Origin: Clostridiales bacterium
Lineage (GTDB): Bacteria; Bacillota; Clostridia; Lachnospirales; Lachnospiraceae
Direction of reading: 5' to 3'
Assembly (NCBI GenBank): GCA_019418195.1
Contig: DYCJ01000007.1
Span: 19,451 to 25,728 of the forward strand
Length of the DNA stretch: 6,278 bases
Below the pieces are notes generated by a model. The model did no database searches. It saw nothing but the letters and a program-made list of their open reading frames with translations, and was not told where the DNA came from. This document shows, one piece after another, positions 5,921 through 6,278 of this stretch. Both the position numbers and the translations under genes were made by a program. Positions within the stretch are counted from its first letter, which is position 1. The number at the start of each line of letters is the position of its first letter.

Positions 5921-5933
5921 CTGTTATTCTCAA

Positions 5934-6200
5934 TTAGTCCTGAACGTACGGCATCAGTGCAATGTGTCTTGCTCTCTTGATTGCTACTGTAAGAGCTCTC
6001 TGATGCTTTGCACAGTTTCCTGTGATTCTTCTCGGAAGGATTTTTCCTCTCTCGGAAATATACTTCTTAAGCTTTGCTACGTCCTTGTAATCGATCTCGT
6101 TATTCTCTTTGCCACAGAACACGCAGACTTTTTTTCTTCTGCGGGCCGGTCCTCTTCTCTTGAAACCGCCTTCCGGTCTGCTTCCCTTTTCGTAAGCCAT
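5934..6200 (-). CDS. rpsR: 30S ribosomal protein S18 (bS18), zinc-ligand form
   Basis: bS18 binds the platform of the small ribosomal subunit next to bS6. The 88-residue product ([17 protein letters not shown]...) is of normal length and shows the family core [19 protein letters not shown] followed by [20 protein letters not shown]. Cysteines C26 and C29 (CVFC) with C63 and H66 form the metal-binding set of the zinc-containing (C+) version of S18. A longer reading frame begins upstream at 6248, but it would overlap the end of ssb. The ATG at 6200 has AAAGGAG 7 nt upstream and matches the usual N-terminus. It follows ssb by 16 nt in the conserved rpsF-ssb-rpsR operon and ends with a strong terminator. 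Confidence 0.98.
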   Translation of the reverse strand: MAYEKGSRPEGGFKRRGPARRRKKVCVFCGKENNEIDYKDVAKLKKYISERGKILPRRITGNCAKHQRALTVAIKRARHIALMPYVQD

Positions 6201-6207
6201 GATGGTT

Positions 6208-6214
6208 CTCCTTT
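6208..6214 (-). promoter_or_regulatory. Ribosome binding site deciding the rpsR start
   Basis: AAAGGAG on the minus strand lies 7 nt before the ATG at 6200, within the 16-nt gap between ssb and rpsR. It favours the 88-residue S18 over the longer frame starting at 6248. Confidence 0.85.
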
Positions 6215-6216
6215 CC

Positions 6217-6278
6217 CTAGTTAAACGGTAACTCCTCATCAATGCCATCCGGGATATTCATAAATCCGTCGCCTGCCG
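6217..6278 (-). CDS. ssb: Single-stranded DNA-binding protein, C-terminal tail only
   Basis: Only the last 19 residues are in the window: [19 protein letters not shown], then TAG. The acidic end with a ...LPF motif is the SSB C-terminal peptide that docks replication and repair partners such as RecO, PriA and DNA polymerase factors (known for the family). The position directly before rpsR fits the rpsF-ssb-rpsR operon. The OB-fold lies beyond the right edge. An extra Asn follows the phenylalanine that is usually the last residue. Confidence 0.9.
   Translation of the reverse strand, partial: AGDGFMNIPDGIDEELPFN

Noticed and set aside
5905..5933. Promoter for the toxin between rpsR and its terminator (TTGAGA at 5928-5933)
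   Set aside because: The matching -10 region reads CACATA inside the terminator stem, which is too poor to call.
5934..6248. Longer 104-residue start for S18
   Set aside because: It would begin inside ssb and lacks a ribosome binding site; the ATG at 6200 has AAAGGAG at good spacing and the standard S18 N-terminus.
1..6278. CRISPR arrays, tRNA/rRNA genes, insertion sequences, replication origins
   Set aside because: No spaced direct repeats, tRNA-like cloverleaf, transposase or integrase coding signal, or origin box clusters were seen in either strand.

Overview
The window looks like a chromosomal segment from an anaerobic Clostridia (Bacillota), most likely a Lachnospiraceae member. The indications are a ribosomal and replication gene order of the rpsF-ssb-rpsR / gdpP-rplI type, a large siroheme/ferredoxin flavoprotein, a DUF134 regulator and a tiny holin-like toxin typical of that family. 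The taxon is inferred; no rRNA is present. All protein genes lie on the minus strand, so biological order runs from high to low coordinates.

Region by region (right to left): the 3' end of ssb (6217-6278) is followed after 16 nt by rpsR (5934-6200), which ends in a strong intrinsic terminator (5888-5920). Next comes a compact type I toxin-antitoxin-like module: a 36-residue holin-like toxin (5757-5867, minus) and a convergent plus-strand small RNA of about 100 nt (about 5644-5743) with its own good promoter and terminator hairpin. A near-consensus promoter (5496-5523) with a perfect inverted repeat in its spacer then drives a cysteine-rich DUF134/UPF0251 HTH regulator (5067-5456) and an 860-residue fusion flavoprotein (2430-5012). 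The fusion joins a CoA-disulfide-reductase/NADH-oxidase-like module, a rhodanese-like domain, and a siroheme sulfite/nitrite reductase-like plus 2[4Fe-4S] module resembling AsrC. A long hairpin terminator (2347-2389) closes this unit. An extended -10 promoter (2307-2336) then starts gdpP (166-2214), the membrane-bound c-di-AMP phosphodiesterase. It is tightly coupled (3 nt) to rplI, whose first 54 codons are at the left edge.

How it fits together: ssb/rpsR and gdpP/rplI are housekeeping genes for replication, translation and c-di-AMP turnover, and are usually close neighbours. The toxin module and the regulator/redox operon sit between them like an accessory insert. The DUF134 protein probably controls its own operon through the inverted repeat in its promoter, and the redox enzyme probably handles sulfur-containing or nitrogen-oxide substrates with NAD(P)H. 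Both of these are inferences. The most interesting items are the three-module redox fusion with its cysteine-rich regulator and operator, and the small toxin/antisense RNA module.
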